Below, piece after piece: positions 1-7,203 of a stretch of 33,060 nt of DNA (positions are counted from its first letter, which is position 1; every line of letters starts with the position of its first letter). The stretch is taken from positions 1 to 33,060 of the forward strand of contig JAILBN010000018.1 of NCBI GenBank assembly GCA_024680915.1, read 5' to 3'. This DNA is from Treponemataceae bacterium. Its GTDB lineage: Bacteria; Spirochaetota; Spirochaetia; Treponematales; Treponemataceae. Position numbers and translations under genes: made by a program. Under the pieces are notes generated by a model. It was not told the DNA's origin. It ran no database searches and worked only from the letters and a program-made list of their open reading frames with translations.

Positions 1-1530
1 ATCTTCTAATTCAAAAGTTTTAACGCGTGCATTTTCTTTATAAAGTTTCATGTTATTAATATCTGAGTATCCGTTAATAAGTTCAAGTTCAATAACAGGT
101 TCTGTAAATTCAATTGTAATGTATTCCCCAATACCATTTCCATCAACACCTTCTACCCATGGAATGTGATTATAATTCCACCAGTATGGATGACATCTAC
201 AACCTATTTCAAAGGCTTTGCCCAAATTGTCAGGAGTATATTTTATGAGCTGGCCTTTTATTGTTTCCTCAAATGAAGATGAGGCTGTAATTGATTTAAT
301 ATTCATATTGTGAAAGCCTTCGTTTTTTTCTGGATCATCATAGGTATTTTCTCCGTCATTTTTAAAATCACGGAAAACCTGATTAATTCCACCTGTAATG
401 AAAAGCAATGAAAACTGGTTATATTTACATTTAAGGTAACCGTCGGTATCAACAGCCAGGCAAGATCTTGGAAGTATTGTATACAATCTGTTATAGCCTG
501 TTACAAACCATATATTATTATCATCATAGAAGAAATAAGATTCTGCATCCGGTTCAATATCAAAACAGTTTAATTCAGCTGGTAAATTGCTTGTGTCTGC
601 ATTGACAATTTGTACAGCTCCTGCTTTTTCAAACTTATCTATTAATGTAGCAAAACGAGTTTTTGCTACTTCAGAAGTATCAGATTTACTTGTTGATTTT
701 CCATTTATCCAGCCATATTTAGAATCTGAAAGAGTGTCAATTCTTACATAATACCAGACTTCGTCTGTCTTATCCTTCGGAATGTATTTAGCTCTTGCTT
801 TAAGATGTATACCTTCAACAGCTGGAATAGAGAAGGGATGATTTATAATTTTAAGTTTTTGATTAAACAATCTTCTATCTTCTGAATAATTTGAATTAGC
901 TAGTGGATTTTTTGTTATGAATATTTTGTTGCTGGAAAAATCTGGTTTTTCATAAAAATATGTTTCTTCAGAAATTATTAAAACTGATTGTGAAAAGTTA
1001 ACCTCGTAATCATTCAAAGTAAAATTGTTAAGAGCCTTTGATCTGTCTGCATCTAAAAATATATATCCATTTATTACATAAGCACCAGATTTTTGTTTTT
1101 CCAAATCAAAACTTTCCTCGTCCCATTTTAAGATGGCAGTTTCTTTATTTGGAAAAAGAATATTCAGCCATTTTGAGATATATTCAGAATCAGCGGTTTC
1201 ATTGATTTTGTCCGGATATTCAAGATAAAATTCATCTTTTGTCATCTTAAGGTTTCCTGATATCATCGTAATTTTGTCTTTTTGAAAATTATAAACTGCT
1301 GAAGTAGGATCTTGAGGTTTAGGGCCTTTTATTATAATTTGTGAAACAATATCATTTTCGTCATAGTTTTCTAAGTTTCTTAATTTTGATGGAATGTTTA
1401 CAAACTGAGGCGAGTCTTGATCAGTTGATCTATCTTTTGTTTCTTTTGAAATAATATTCAATGATTCACTTTTTTTTGAACAACTGAAAAAACAAAAAAC
1501 AATAAAAAATAAGAACGAAACTTTTTTCAT
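1..1530 (-). CDS. Lipoprotein with NADase-type glycan-binding domain, integron cassette 3 (partial, runs off left edge)
   Basis: The frame stays open for 510 codons from the ATG at 1530 to the window edge, so the C-terminus is missing. The start has a clear ribosome site (AGGAG) at proper spacing. The N-terminus is a lipoprotein signal: two lysines, a long Phe/Ile/Val run, then a lipobox FFSC with Cys17, so the protein is probably exported and lipid-anchored. Near residues 407-470 it shows ITASSSFEE and later WVEGVDGNGIGEYITIEF, followed by an ELINGY stretch. This matches the discoidin-like NADase-type glycan-binding domain common in Treponema and Leptospira surface proteins. The middle is unrecognised; a short SH3-like patch may lie around residues 190-200. 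The gene starts about 40 bp after an attC junction, so it is read as an integron cassette gene. Domain call fairly sure, function unknown. Confidence 0.78.
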   Translation of the reverse strand, partial: MKKVSFLFFIVFCFFSCSKKSESLNIISKETKDRSTDQDSPQFVNIPSKLRNLENYDENDIVSQIIIKGPKPQDPTSAVYNFQKDKITMISGNLKMTKDEFYLEYPDKINETADSEYISKWLNILFPNKETAILKWDEESFDLEKQKSGAYVINGYIFLDADRSKALNNFTLNDYEVNFSQSVLIISEETYFYEKPDFSSNKIFITKNPLANSNYSEDRRLFNQKLKIINHPFSIPAVEGIHLKARAKYIPKDKTDEVWYYVRIDTLSDSKYGWINGKSTSKSDTSEVAKTRFATLIDKFEKAGAVQIVNADTSNLPAELNCFDIEPDAESYFFYDDNNIWFVTGYNRLYTILPRSCLAVDTDGYLKCKYNQFSLLFITGGINQVFRDFKNDGENTYDDPEKNEGFHNMNIKSITASSSFEETIKGQLIKYTPDNLGKAFEIGCRCHPYWWNYNHIPWVEGVDGNGIGEYITIEFTEPVIELELINGYSDINNMKLYKENARVKTFELED

Positions 1531-1564
1531 TTTCTTTCTCCTAGCGCCCCAGTGCGGGCGTCCA

Positions 1565-1624
1565 CATAACATCTGGTTGTACCGCAGCGGGCTTGACCCG
1601 CTGTCGGCTACGAACCTTTGTTAC
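1565..1624 (-). repeat. attC recombination site between cassettes 2 and 3
   Basis: The segment folds into a long imperfect hairpin. On the + strand TAACA (1567-1571) pairs with TGTTA (1619-1623) and GGTT (1575-1578) with AACC (1613-1616). GTACCGCAGCGGG (1579-1591) pairs with the right arm, with a CTTGA loop. On the + strand T1604, C1608 and G1612 are left unpaired. The T and G are eight bases apart on the recombining (bottom) strand, as with the extrahelical T12'' and G20'' of known attC sites. The expected cut in G^TT would lie between 1569 and 1570. The stop codon of the upstream cassette gene lies inside the R'' box, which is typical for cassettes. Confidence 0.8.
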
Positions 1625-2013
1625 ATGTTTATTTTATTAACTTCTCCAATTTTTTGTTCTATATCTGCAAGAGACATTCCTTTTTCATGAACAAAAGCCT
1701 TTGATTGAACAAAGTTAATTATTCTTTCTTGTCTTTCTTTATCAATAAAAGTTCTGTTTATTAAATCTGTATTTTCTAATGGATATGTCATAGTCCAATA
1801 CTTCATATCTTCTATTTTTAAAACTCGAAAAGCTTTATTTCCGGAAATTTCTGTATATCCATTAATTTTTATAAAATATGCGAAATCGATCATTTGGGAA
1901 TGTAAGTCTTTGTTCCATTCCAAACAAGTATATTCATGAGGTGCGGTTATATAGGTTTTTGCATACTGCCATCTTACTTTTTTTACGTAATCTTCAGCTT
2001 CTTCCAAAGTCAT
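1621..2013 (-). CDS. Hypothetical protein, integron cassette 2
   Basis: A 130-residue soluble protein with no signal peptide or membrane segment. I do not recognise a characterised family. It carries a compact aromatic patch (KVRWQYAKTYITAPHEYTCL, residues 12-31) that resembles a recurring motif in small hypothetical proteins of mobile regions; this is recall, not a search. The charged C-terminus could be helical. The ATG at 2013 has only a weak GGA upstream, so translation may be modest. Its TAA stop is embedded in the attC site that follows, a hallmark of cassette genes. It shares strand and AT-richness with the neighbouring cassettes and would be read from the cassette promoter near 3950. 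Confidence 0.7.
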   Translation of the reverse strand: MTLEEAEDYVKKVRWQYAKTYITAPHEYTCLEWNKDLHSQMIDFAYFIKINGYTEISGNKAFRVLKIEDMKYWTMTYPLENTDLINRTFIDKERQERIINFVQSKAFVHEKGMSLADIEQKIGEVNKINM

Positions 2014-2020
2014 TTTTTTT

Positions 2021-2075
2021 CCAATCGGCGCAAAGTCCCGTTCTACCGCTCCTTGTTACAGCCCGAGAGTTAGAT
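2021..2075 (-). repeat. Degenerate attC-like joint between cassettes 1 and 2
   Basis: On the minus strand the left box ATCTAAC (2069-2075) fits the RYYYAAC consensus exactly. At the far end the expected GTTRRRY has become GATTGGA. Short outer pairings remain (CTAA with TTGG, TCGG with CCGA), but the inner arms do not form a clean stem. A copy of TGTAACAAGG, shared with the good attC at 1565-1624, lies inside. This may be a decayed or recombined site; the assignment rests mainly on position between two cassette-like genes. Confidence 0.4.
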
Positions 2076-2078
2076 TCA

Positions 2079-3791
2079 TTATTTAAAATTGAATTCAGTA
2101 TATCTTTGAATTAACAATTTCTTTCTTGCCTCGATAAAATCCAAGAAATGATCAAAGTCATAATGTTCAATTTCAGGTATCAAATGGCGTTTCTTAAAAT
2201 TCGAATCACGACTCTTTATCCATTCATCAAATTGAGTTGCATTTTTTGCCTTATTCTCATTTTCTTCCAATAATTCGAGATTAACAATTGTATTATAATT
2301 GCTCAAATATGCCTGTATTTTATCCTCAGAATAACCACGCTTAACGAGTTTTGGTCGAGTAAACTCGCTTTGTGGGAATATATGATCTTCGGCATATTTT
2401 TTATCAAGCCAATCTCTGTCAGGATACAAAAGTGTTAAAAGCAGGTAACTATATTTTGTTCCGTATGTATAGAGTAGGAAATTATTAATTTCTGCTTCAT
2501 TAAATGTAGAACTAACAGAAAGCTTCTCATTAAGTTTTTGATAAGGAAATTCTTTATTTTTATACTGTTCCAAAATTTCCTGACACTGTTTCAAAGTTGT
2601 ATCTGATGAACTACCAAAAATATTTCTTATTGTATTCAAAACAAACCATTTTTGAATATCATTCTTTATTTTCATCAAATCTTGATTTGATGAATTTACA
2701 AAATTTGTAACAGTTTTATTTTTTATGTAGTAGGAAATAGGAAGAACTGCATTTTTCGATACAATATTCTTATCATTAAAACCAAAATTGCTCAAAAGTG
2801 AAATAGTCTGACTTAAACTTGATTTTATTGTTTCCCAATTATCTTCTATTTTCTCCAAATTCTCACGAGTAAAAGAACTTACCTTATATTGAATTGGCAA
2901 TCCTTCTGTAAGATACATTGCACCTTTCATTACAAAGTCTTTTCCAAAACGATATCCTAAACCAATTTTATTAAGAGAGTCTGTAAAATTATAAATTTCC
3001 TCACGGGCATTGAGTTTTTTCCATTTTGCAGTAGCAGTTGAAAGTAAAATATCGCTGTATTCGAGTTTTACACCACCCGTATTTGTTCTGACGAAAATTT
3101 CTACAACTTTGTCATAGTCATCAGTTTTTTCATCATAATAGTTTATACAACGATTTGTATGAACCATATTATGTAAATCTTCCAAATTATCTTCAATAAT
3201 TTGTTGCTGTTTATCTGAGTAAAGAGCAATTTTATTAGAAATCGACTGTTTCGCTTCTCTTGGTTTGTCAAAATTTAAAATATCACCAACTTTATACCAG
3301 CAATGTTCTGGGTTAGCGAATTCGCTTTCTTCGATAAACGCAAAACCATACTGTAATTCATCAGGATTTATTTCATTTGATGGTTGTTTTAACAAATCAA
3401 TAGCCAATACTTCTTTTCTTTTGCGATAATAGAAATATGAATAAGAACCTTTAAGACCTATATACAACGAAGTCATTCTTTGCTGACCGTCCAAAACAAG
3501 ATACAAGTCTTTGTTTAATCCAGCAAAATTTGCTTCTTTATTATGAGGTGATTCCTTATCAAAATCTCGAATAAATTCGTATGCATTCCATTTGTTTTTA
3601 TCTTCTTCTCTGATTTTCCAAAATAAAAAAGAACTTATTGGATAGCCACACATTAGAGAATCAAATAATTTACAAATTTCGTATGTTCCCCAGACATACT
3701 CACGCTGAATTGCAGGAAGAAAAGTATTGTTATTAACAAAATTTCTTATAATGTCGCTTACAGTTGTGTTTATGTAATCACCTGTTGTCAT
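2079..3791 (-). CDS. DUF262 / HNH protein of GmrSD type, integron cassette 1 (putative phage defence)
   Basis: 570 residues. The N-terminal DUF262 domain (about residues 10-260) has the AIQREYVWG entry motif, the CGYPISSFLFWKI segment and the signature LVLDGQQRMTSLYIG near residue 100; DGQQR is the family's nucleotide-binding or hydrolysis motif. The C-terminal part has DHIFPQSEF near residue 470, the HNH-like motif of the DUF1524 half seen in GmrS/GmrD fusions. Family members of this build restrict modified DNA or act in phage defence; the actual target here is inference. The start ATG at 3791 has AAGGAG at good spacing. It is the first cassette after the promoter and attI, the best-expressed slot in an integron. 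It is full length with no disruption seen. Confidence 0.88.
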   Translation of the reverse strand: MTTGDYINTTVSDIIRNFVNNNTFLPAIQREYVWGTYEICKLFDSLMCGYPISSFLFWKIREEDKNKWNAYEFIRDFDKESPHNKEANFAGLNKDLYLVLDGQQRMTSLYIGLKGSYSYFYYRKRKEVLAIDLLKQPSNEINPDELQYGFAFIEESEFANPEHCWYKVGDILNFDKPREAKQSISNKIALYSDKQQQIIEDNLEDLHNMVHTNRCINYYDEKTDDYDKVVEIFVRTNTGGVKLEYSDILLSTATAKWKKLNAREEIYNFTDSLNKIGLGYRFGKDFVMKGAMYLTEGLPIQYKVSSFTRENLEKIEDNWETIKSSLSQTISLLSNFGFNDKNIVSKNAVLPISYYIKNKTVTNFVNSSNQDLMKIKNDIQKWFVLNTIRNIFGSSSDTTLKQCQEILEQYKNKEFPYQKLNEKLSVSSTFNEAEINNFLLYTYGTKYSYLLLTLLYPDRDWLDKKYAEDHIFPQSEFTRPKLVKRGYSEDKIQAYLSNYNTIVNLELLEENENKAKNATQFDEWIKSRDSNFKKRHLIPEIEHYDFDHFLDFIEARKKLLIQRYTEFNFK

Positions 3792-3831
3792 TTTTTTACT
3801 CCTTAAAACTTACCAGCCCAGTGGGCTGTCC

Positions 3832-3900
3832 GCCTAACAAATATTATCCCTATCCGCTATAGGAGTTTTATACTGACAACAACTGTCAGTATAATCTTAA
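3832..3900 (-). other. attI-type junction and leader of the cassette array, with long inverted repeat
   Basis: On the minus strand GTTAGGC (3832-3838) is a perfect GTTRRRY core and marks the boundary of cassette 1, with the expected cut between 3837 and 3838. It lies between the integrase stop and the first cassette, where attI is expected in an inverted integron. Upstream of it is a 27-bp inverted repeat at 3868-3894 with 11-bp arms (TTATACTGACA / TGTCAGTATAA) around a 5-bp spacer. It has no T-tract, so it is more likely a protein-binding or recombination site than a terminator. Confidence 0.6.
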
Positions 3901-3921
3901 GACTGAAAAGGATTTCTTCTT

Positions 3922-3950
3922 ATTGTAGCATGCTTTTGTAACAAAAGCAA
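3922..3950 (-). promoter_or_regulatory. Cassette promoter (Pc) overlapping an inverted repeat
   Basis: On the minus strand the -35 element TTGCTT (3945-3950) and -10 element TACAAT (3922-3927) are separated by exactly 17 bp and point into the cassettes. A perfect inverted repeat TGCTTTTG-TAA-CAAAAGCA (3931-3949) covers the spacer and most of the -35, so a repressor site or a weak hairpin at the end of intI is possible. Confidence 0.65.
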
Positions 3951-3984
3951 AAGAGTTTATACGGTTACGGATAAAATTATGAAA

Positions 3985-5017
3985 TCACAGTCTGTCCAGC
4001 GGACTAACCAATCCACCAGCTCCACGGTTCAATACATGGGTATAAATCATTGTCGTACTTACATCATTGTGGCCAAGCAGCTCTTGGATGGTTCTGATAT
4101 CATATCCAATTTCAAGCAAATGGGTTGCGAAGGAATGGCGGAAGGTGTGGCAGCTGGCGTTTTTATTTATTCCGGCTTCTAAAACTGCTTGTCTTACGGC
4201 TCGCTGCATGAGGCTTTCGTCCGTGTGCCAGCGGCCTTGTTCTCCTGTCAGGGGATTAGTCCAGCGGTTTTTCTGGGGAAAGAGCCACTGCCATTTGAAC
4301 TCTTTGCAACTGTCGGGATATTTTCCTGCAAGGGCACCAGGCATTGAAACTGCCCCCCAGCCATCTGCTAAATCCTGATTATGAATCTGGCGAACTTTTT
4401 CTATATGGTCTTTTAGCTCTGCTACAAGTTTTTTCGGAAGCATTACGTGTCGGTCTTTGTCTCCTTTACCGTGGCGGATAATGATTTCATTCAAATCAAA
4501 ATCAAGGTCTGATATGCGCAGGCTCAAAGCTTCATTCAGTCTCATTCCTGTTCCATACAAAAGCTTTGCAATCAGTTTTTTTGTCCCATACATACATTCA
4601 ATAACTTTGTTAACTTCTTCCCGACTGAATACTACAGGAAGACGCTCTTTCTTTCCCGACTGTGTTGATATTTTTTTGATGTATCAGAAGGAATTCTTCT
4701 ACCCATTTTTTGTAGCAGGCCTTTGTGTGGTCGCTATAGTGACGGACTGTCATTGTTTCTATCAATTTTCTTATCTCTGCTTTGAGGTAGGAAGCTTCCT
4801 TTTCATCTTTTCTATAAGTGAATAAGCCGGTTTCGTAAAGATTGACAATAAGTTTGTCTTTTGTAAGCTTATTATCTGGAAGCAGCCATAGCTTTTCTTT
4901 TTTGTTCCATCTTCTTCTTGATACATTGTGTACGGCATGCAGAAGGACTTCGTTAAAATTACCAAGAAAGCTCACTGAAAAATAATCTTTATCGAAGGGT
5001 TTTATCAGAACATCCAT
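3985..5017 (-). pseudogene. intI: Integron integrase, broken by internal deletion and frameshift
   Basis: Two overlapping frames together make a tyrosine recombinase. The 3' part (from about 4660) has KERLPVVFSREEV, LLYGTGMRLNEALSLR (catalytic Arg), HTFRHSFATHLL (HxxR), LLGHNDVSTTMIYTHVL (catalytic Tyr) and the IntI-specific insert around ALAGKYPDSCKEFKW, so it is an integron integrase and not XerC/D. The 5' part starts at the ATG at 5017 with AAGGAG and has an extra N-terminal domain of about 75 residues (WNKKEKLWLLP), then the start of the SAM-like core-binding domain (SDHTKACYKKWVEEFLLIHQ). Near 4660-4690 the text jumps from that helix to RLPVVF in another frame. Compared with IntI1, roughly 60-70 residues of the core-binding domain are missing. 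The integrase is probably inactive. Confidence 0.85.
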
Positions 5018-5344
5018 AAATTCTCCTTATTCTATTATAGGATTTTGTTGTGGCAAAATTTTGTGTTTGTCTTATAATTTATTCGTGTGTTATGCGCCAG
5101 GGGCTGGAGTGGTGGCGTAGCCAGCGACCGGAACGGCGTGAGGGAATGTGGCTTATGTGCCGGAGAAGCTTTTTTGCAGGGTGCAGGGCTTTCTGCGGTG
5201 GAGTTTTGGAGTGAGGACGCCGAGCGTGAGTGAGCCACGGAAGGCCCGCCCCCCGGTTTTGAGGGGAGCTTTGCTACCTGAAAAACCGGGCAAGGTGGCG
5301 TAGCCACCGATGGGGGCGCCCATATTATCATAAGGAGAAAAATT
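5018..5344. other. Intergenic region upstream of intI, with short repeats
   Basis: No gene seen. A TATAAT on the minus strand (5034-5039) lies just ahead of intI and could be its -10, without a convincing -35. On the + strand TATAAT at 5073-5078 has a weak TTGTGG 19 bp upstream and could serve the MBL gene. The rest is GC-rich. The motif GGTGGCGTAGCCA occurs twice (5111-5123 and 5294-5306); the second copy is a perfect GGTGGC-GTA-GCCACC hairpin. CCCGGTTTT and AAAACCGGG near 5257 and 5282 form a 9-bp inverted repeat. Confidence 0.5.
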
Positions 5345-6031
5345 ATGGCAGAAATCATTCAGGTAAACGATAAGACTTGGCGGATTGAGGACGGGATGGT
5401 CCGTTTTTTCCTTTTTGCCGGAGATTCCAAGGCGGCTCTTATCGATAGTGGCATGAATACGCCGGATGCCAGGTCTATGGCCCAGGGGATAACTTCGCTC
5501 CCTTTGATGCTGATAAACACTCATGCGGATCCGGATCATATCTCTGGAAACGTGGCTTTTGATGTGGCTTATATGAGTCCTGCCGAGGAGGAGAATTATC
5601 GTGCCCAGGGGGCGGAGGGGAAAATCGAGAAGCTTCATGATGGTGATGTGATTAATCTTGGAGGCCGATCCCTTAGGGTTATCGATCTGCCTGGTCACAC
5701 CAAGGGCAGCATCGCCATCCTTGATGAGAAATACCGGGTGCTTGTGGGTGGTGACTCCATTCAGGACGGGAATATCTTTATGTTCGGGCCCCAGCGTAAT
5801 CTTGCCCTTTATATCGAGAGTCTTGGGAGGCTGGGGGATTATCAGGGGCTTTTTGATGAAATCTATCCTATGCATGGGACTTTCCCTGTGAAAGCGACCC
5901 TTATTCCTAAGCTTATGGAGGGGGCTCAGTCTATTCTGGATGGCAGGGCTTCGGGCTCTCCTGTGGATATGTTCGGCAATAAGGTGATGCTTTACAAATT
6001 CGATTACGCTGGCTTCTTGTGTGAAAAATAG
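5345..6031 (+). CDS. MBL-fold metallo-hydrolase
   Basis: 228 residues, a compact single-domain metallo-beta-lactamase fold. The metal-binding signature is intact: THADPDHISGN (HxDxDH, near residue 60), then a Gly-His pair in LPGHTKGS (near 118), GGDSI near 138 and a final His in YPMHGTFP near 180. These are the residues that bind a two-metal centre in glyoxalase II-like and lactonase-like enzymes. No signal peptide, so it is cytoplasmic. The substrate cannot be told from sequence. The ATG at 5345 follows ATAAGGAG at good spacing. It stands alone between the integron and a toxin-antitoxin pair with its own promoter, and shows no sign of damage. Confidence 0.88.
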   Translation: MAEIIQVNDKTWRIEDGMVRFFLFAGDSKAALIDSGMNTPDARSMAQGITSLPLMLINTHADPDHISGNVAFDVAYMSPAEEENYRAQGAEGKIEKLHDGDVINLGGRSLRVIDLPGHTKGSIAILDEKYRVLVGGDSIQDGNIFMFGPQRNLALYIESLGRLGDYQGLFDEIYPMHGTFPVKATLIPKLMEGAQSILDGRASGSPVDMFGNKVMLYKFDYAGFLCEK

Positions 6032-6068
6032 AAATCTTTTAGATAAAAGTTGGCTAACATATTAAAAC

Positions 6069-6097
6069 TTGACTAGGTTATTTTCCCGTGCTAAATT
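6069..6097 (+). promoter_or_regulatory. Promoter of the Phd/YefM-PIN operon
   Basis: TTGACT (6069-6074) and TAAATT (6092-6097) with a 17-bp spacer, about 43 bp before the antitoxin start. A near-consensus -35 and a 4/6 -10. No clear inverted repeat overlaps it. Confidence 0.65.
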
Positions 6098-6139
6098 CTA
6101 AGTAAATCTACTCTTTTATGATCACATAAGGAGGTTTCC

Positions 6140-6406
6140 ATGTGCCGGACGTCTATTTATGAAGCCCGCAATAATTTCTCAGCCCTGGTGAAAAGGGCGG
6201 AGGAGGGGGAGGTCGTTGAGCTTACCCGCTACGACAAGCCTGTTGCAGTCATCATAAGCTATGAGGAATTTGAAAACTTCTCTTCGAAAGAGGATGATTG
6301 GCTTATGAAATGGCGAAAAGAAAATGAAGGCCAGCTTGATGATTTGGGCTTTGATATCACTCCTTCCCGCGAATGTCCTGATTATTCCAAGGATCCTTGG
6401 GCTTAA
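6140..6406 (+). CDS. Type II antitoxin, Phd/YefM family
   Basis: 88 residues. The N-terminal half matches the Phd/YefM fold: TSIYEARNNFSALVKRAEEG followed by EVVELTRYDKPVAVIISYEEFE, where the conserved P-V-A-V strand and the ExF turn are clear. The C-terminal 35 residues are charged and probably unfold until bound to the toxin, as in the family. Such proteins bind their own promoter as dimers and neutralise the downstream toxin. The start has AAGGAGG at good spacing. The stop is 24 bp before the toxin ATG, so the two are co-transcribed. Confidence 0.92.
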   Translation: MCRTSIYEARNNFSALVKRAEEGEVVELTRYDKPVAVIISYEEFENFSSKEDDWLMKWRKENEGQLDDLGFDITPSRECPDYSKDPWA

Positions 6407-6430
6407 TTGTTTAGGAAGAGAGGAATTTCT

Positions 6431-6859
6431 ATGAAAAAGACATATCTATTGGATACAAATATTGTCTTGGAGTTTATCAAGGAACGCCCTGATGAGCAGG
6501 TTCTCGCTTTTTATTCAGCACGGAGAAATATTTGTGCAATATCGTCAATTACATGGCAAGAGATGACCCGTGGAGTGAAGCGTATGCCAGAGGGTAAAAG
6601 ACGTGACAGAATTCAGGATTTTATTGATAAGTTTGGGGAGAATGTGGATGTAATCCCCTACGATAAATTCTCTGCCTCAATATGTGGCGAGATTCAGGCA
6701 ATGGCTGAGCAGGAGGGCAGGGTTCTTCCCAACTACGATTCCCAGATTGCCGCTACGGCTATATCAAACGGTATGGTGCTTGTAACCCACAATCTTGCAG
6801 ATTTTGAGCCGATGAAGGAGATGGCCTTCCTCCGGGTGGAGGACTGGTTCTCGGCCTGA
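6431..6859 (+). CDS. PIN-domain toxin (VapC/FitB-like ribonuclease)
   Basis: 142 residues, a single PIN domain. The acidic metal-binding set is complete: D8 in LLDTNIVLEF, E44 in SITWQEM, D103 in NYDSQIAATA and D124 in THNLADF. PIN toxins of this build cleave RNA, often tRNA, when the antitoxin is lost. I chose the ATG at 6431 because a GAGAGGAA site precedes it and MKKTYLLDTN is the normal family start. An in-frame TTG at 6407 directly after the antitoxin stop is less likely. Pairing of a PIN toxin with a Phd/YefM-type antitoxin is common enough not to be surprising. It appears intact, unlike the second PIN gene at 31201-31627. Confidence 0.9.
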   Translation: MKKTYLLDTNIVLEFIKERPDEQVLAFYSARRNICAISSITWQEMTRGVKRMPEGKRRDRIQDFIDKFGENVDVIPYDKFSASICGEIQAMAEQEGRVLPNYDSQIAATAISNGMVLVTHNLADFEPMKEMAFLRVEDWFSA

Positions 6860-7203
6860 CGGCCCGTGAGTTTCCCCCGTGGAGGCTTGTGTTGGCTTGT
6901 GTTGGCTTGTGGTGGCGGGTTCCCATGATGGGCGGACTTTTATGCTGGGCGGGAACTGGCGGACTTCCATGCCGGACATTTTTCCGTCTGGGCGGGGCTG
7001 TCGATGTTTGCGGACTTCCATGCCGGGCATTTTTTCTGTCTATGCGGACTTTTCCGGACCACCGCTGTTGACGGCATTTTTCCGTCTGGGTTGGAGGGAG
7101 TGCCGGGCTTCCATGCCGGGCATTTTTCCGTCTGGGGGCCGGGCAGGAGGTGCCGGACAGGGGCCGGAATCTTTGTCGTGTGGGGGCAGTGCCTGTCGGG
7201 TCT
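6860..7203. repeat. GC-rich intergenic array of about 34-bp imperfect repeats
   Basis: No gene seen. A unit built on CGGACTTCCATGCCGG followed by CATTTTTCCGTCTGGG recurs at 6959-6992, 7010-7044 and 7104-7137, with a shorter copy at 7068-7090 and a diverged one near 6931. Spacing is irregular (51 bp, then about 58 and 36). Before it, GTGTTGGCTT is repeated in tandem at 6889-6912. The open frames across it change phase between copies, which argues against coding. Confidence 0.7.

Noticed and set aside
3868-3894. Terminator of intI
   Set aside because: The 27-bp inverted repeat has no T-tract on either strand and a modest GC content.
5088-5110. Possible attC end (GTTATGCGCC) upstream of intI on the + strand
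   Set aside because: No matching left box or hairpin arms precede it, so a chance match to a short core is more likely.
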